This document shows, piece after piece, positions 15,194 to 16,567 of a stretch of DNA of 16,567 nt. The notes under the pieces are model-generated. The model saw only the letters and a program-made list of their open reading frames with translations. It did not search any database and was not told where the DNA came from. The DNA is taken from positions 1 through 16,567 of the forward strand of contig JBBIRB010000056.1 of assembly GCA_037442025.1 (NCBI GenBank), given 5' to 3'. Origin of the DNA: UBA2287 sp037442025 (GTDB taxonomy: Bacteria; Bacteroidota; Bacteroidia; Bacteroidales; Tenuifilaceae). A program made the position numbers and the translations under genes. Every line of letters begins with the position of its first letter. Within the stretch, counting starts at the first letter, position 1.

Positions 15194-15215
15194 AAAGCCC
15201 CGAAAGGGGCTTTTT
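15194..15215 (+). terminator. Terminator after DUF1015
   Basis: A perfect 8-bp stem AAAGCCCC (15194-15201) and GGGGCTTT (15206-15213) closes a GAAA tetraloop and is followed by a T-run to 15215. It lies inside the segment bounded by the direct repeats, so it may have arrived with the ATPase cassette. Confidence 0.92.
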
Positions 15216-15249
15216 CAATTTTAATTGGTTAAATTATTGTGTAGTTATC

Positions 15250-15286
15250 AAATTATCTATTTTAGATTATCTAAAACAGATAATTT
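15250..15286. promoter_or_regulatory. 37-base near-perfect palindrome upstream of the ATPase gene
   Basis: The sequence is symmetric about base 15268, with arms of 18 bases and a single mismatched pair (A15259 against C15277). Each arm contains AAATTATCT and TTTTAGAT or their complements. It ends 25 bases before the ATG at 15312, and just after it TAAGTTTA (15292-15299) resembles a -7 box with one mismatch, so the palindrome would cover the -33 region. This suits an operator or a cruciform-forming site. Confidence 0.6.
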
Positions 15287-15311
15287 ATTCGTAAGTTTAC
15301 AAAAAAAAGAT

Positions 15312-16448
15312 ATGGAAGCATCATTTAACCCGTTTACAGTGAAAGGTTATTTGTCGAAAGAGTTATTCTGCAATAGAGAAAGAGAATTAGAATCTTTATT
15401 ACAAAACTTTCAGAATGGAATAAATACCACAATTATTTCTCCTCGACGAATGGGTAAAACCGGATTAATTTACAGGTTATTTGATGAATTAACCGATAAA
15501 CCGAACATCGAAACAATTTATATTGATATTTATCCTTCGAGAAATATAAATGACTTCATTAAATTGTTGACAGAAGCAATCGTTTCAAAATTTCCCGAAA
15601 AATCAAACTTTGGAAAAAAATTTATGCATTTTTTCAAAGGGTTTCGTCCGTCTTTAACATTCGATGCTTTAACTGGAGAGCCTCAAGTGAGTATATTATA
15701 CCAGTCCGATCAACAAAAAGAGTATACGCTTCGAAGTATACTTGAGTTTATAAATAATCAGGGTAAATTAATCCTAATTGCAATAGATGAGTTTCAGCAA
15801 ATTAACGAGTATCCTGAAAAAAATATTGAGGCGCTGCTTCGAACATACATTCAACAACTTCATAATATTCGTTTTATTTTTTGTGGAAGTAAAAAATCGA
15901 TGATGATCGATATGTTTTCAAATGCGAAACGCCCATTTTATGCAAGTTCTCAATTTTTATCACTTCAAAGTATTGAAAAAGAAAGATATTCAGAATTTAT
16001 TACAACTGTATATAAAAGGTATGATAAAGTTATTTCGCAAGAAGCAGTTGATTTTATTTTGACATGGACGAAGTTGCATACTTTTTATACCCAAAGTTTA
16101 TGCAATACTCTTTTTTCCTCTTCAAAAAAAATTATAAATAATGATCATGTTAAGGAGACCTGTGTGTTGTTGTTGAAAAATTATGAGGCAGTTTTTTTTC
16201 AGTATAGGCAATTATTAACAGTGGCACAATGGAATTTTCTTATTGCTTTAGCCAAAGAGGATGAGGTAGCTAAAATTACTGCACAGGCTTTTATTCAGAA
16301 GCATAATATTGGAACACCTGCAAATGCAAGGAGGATTGTTAAGTCGCTAATAGAAAAGGAGTTGGTTTTTCAGGAGATTAATCGCAAGGGAACTTTTTAT
16401 AGAGTTTACGATGTGTTCTTTTTACGATGGCTTGATATGGAGTATTAA
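15312..16448 (+). CDS. AAA ATPase of the archaeal-type ATPase family (PF01637-like)
   Basis: A 378-residue P-loop ATPase of the type that occurs in many variable copies in archaea and Bacteroidota; its function is unknown. NRERELESLL (21-30) leads into the P-loop IISPRRMGKTGL (41-52), with Lys49 and Thr50; the PRRxGKT form is normal for this family. Walker B is LILIAIDEF (153-161) with Asp159 and Glu160; FIFCGSKKSMM (189-199) is the sensor strand. The C-terminal part (about 310-378) resembles a winged helix, with AQAFIQKHNIGTPANARRIV, and ends in VYDVFFLRWLDMEY, so DNA or protein binding is possible. The ATG at 15312 is preferred over a TTG at 15225 inside the upstream region. The gene is visibly more AT-rich than its neighbours and is flanked by direct repeats, which suggests acquisition. 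Confidence 0.85.
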   Translation: MEASFNPFTVKGYLSKELFCNRERELESLLQNFQNGINTTIISPRRMGKTGLIYRLFDELTDKPNIETIYIDIYPSRNINDFIKLLTEAIVSKFPEKSNFGKKFMHFFKGFRPSLTFDALTGEPQVSILYQSDQQKEYTLRSILEFINNQGKLILIAIDEFQQINEYPEKNIEALLRTYIQQLHNIRFIFCGSKKSMMIDMFSNAKRPFYASSQFLSLQSIEKERYSEFITTVYKRYDKVISQEAVDFILTWTKLHTFYTQSLCNTLFSSSKKIINNDHVKETCVLLLKNYEAVFFQYRQLLTVAQWNFLIALAKEDEVAKITAQAFIQKHNIGTPANARRIVKSLIEKELVFQEINRKGTFYRVYDVFFLRWLDMEY

Positions 16449-16567
16449 ATAATCCAAAAACGAAAAAGCAACCGTTCATATAGCGGATATTCATAAACTC
16501 GATTAATTAATATGCAGAATTCAAGCCACTAATGCAACTTTCGCATTTGTTAATAATAGGTTCTTCA
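16449..16567. other. Non-coding end of the window after the ATPase gene
   Basis: Apart from the right copy of the direct repeat, nothing is recognised. The 40 bases before the repeat hold no clear terminator. GAAAAAGC at 16462-16469 is complementary to GCTTTTTC at 15209-15216, a weak hint of inverted ends that may be chance. After the repeat, sequence starting at GCAGAATTC continues to the window edge; this may be the original downstream flank of DUF1015. Confidence 0.4.
16488..16513 (+). repeat. Direct repeat, right copy
   Basis: Repeats the 3' end of DUF1015: 21 identical bases (16488-16508), one mismatch, then ATAT. In the same register it would read DIHKLD and stop, although no DUF1015 frame precedes it. 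It starts 40 bases after the ATPase stop codon. Confidence 0.9.

Larger units (their letters stand above)
15165..16513 (+). mobile_element. Putative ATPase cassette inserted at the 3' end of DUF1015
   Basis: The AT-rich ATPase gene, its palindromic upstream region and a terminator are bounded by a 21-base exact direct repeat taken from the 3' end of the preceding gene. This is the pattern left by integration at a gene 3' end, or by a local duplication with insertion. The right copy retains the end of the DUF1015 reading frame (IHKLD and stop) without the rest of the gene. No integrase, transposase or clear terminal inverted repeat is present, so if it is mobile it must be moved in trans, or it is a remnant. 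Confidence 0.45.

Noticed and set aside
15225..15311. TTG-initiated extension of the ATPase gene
   Set aside because: It would translate the 37-base palindrome and promoter region. The ATG at 15312 gives the expected family start.
15209..16469. Possible terminal inverted repeats GCTTTTTC (15209-15216) and GAAAAAGC (16462-16469)
   Set aside because: Only 8 bases are perfect, and the left copy is part of a terminator stem and T-run; insufficient to claim insertion-sequence ends.
1..16567. tRNA, rRNA, CRISPR array, integrase or transposase genes
   Set aside because: Looked for by eye on both strands; no cloverleaf ends, repeat-spacer pattern or recombinase motifs were seen.

Overview
The window looks like a chromosomal segment from a member of the Bacteroidota, probably Bacteroidales or a related order. 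Three observations support this. The protein set is typical: a CreD-like membrane protein, a 936-residue two-domain M16 peptidase, a short ACT-less SerA of the Bacteroidales/Entamoeba type, and a serC-serA-DUF1015 row. Several upstream regions carry the Bacteroidota promoter signature (TTTG or TTG, about 19 bases, TAnnTTTG), best seen before gcvT. Start codons are not preceded by consistent Shine-Dalgarno sequences. No rRNA, tRNA, CRISPR array, integrase or transposase was found.

Layout. Bases 1-1457 hold a stand-alone AlaX-type tRNA-editing protein, then a two-gene signalling unit (an Hpt phosphotransfer protein and a STAS anti-anti-sigma protein 4 bases apart) that ends at a strong terminator. 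creD follows on the plus strand and converges on the minus-strand gene clpB, with a hairpin between them. On the minus strand, the M16 peptidase lies upstream of clpB; the two are separated by a terminator and a region with two related 11-base motifs. The 470-base gap between the M16 gene and nth holds a good M16 promoter and a compact cluster of interlocking hairpins that may be a small RNA.

From 8924 everything is on the plus strand: nth, gcvT, comB, serC, serA and a DUF1015 gene. The last five suggest a glycine/serine/one-carbon theme. SerA and SerC turn 3-phosphoglycerate into O-phosphoserine, GcvT works in glycine cleavage, and ComB belongs to the 2-phosphosulfolactate phosphatase family. 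DUF1015 has unknown function, but its DGHHR motif resembles the phosphate-binding motif of ParB/sulfiredoxin-fold enzymes such as free serine kinase. The serC-serA and serA-DUF1015 gaps each contain a long stable hairpin.

The most unusual region is the right end. An AT-rich AAA ATPase gene (15312-16448) directly follows DUF1015, and the last 21 bases around the DUF1015 stop codon occur again exactly just after the ATPase gene, 1323 bases away. The ATPase gene, with a nearly perfect 37-base palindrome at its promoter, therefore looks like a small cassette inserted at, or duplicated with, the 3' end of DUF1015.
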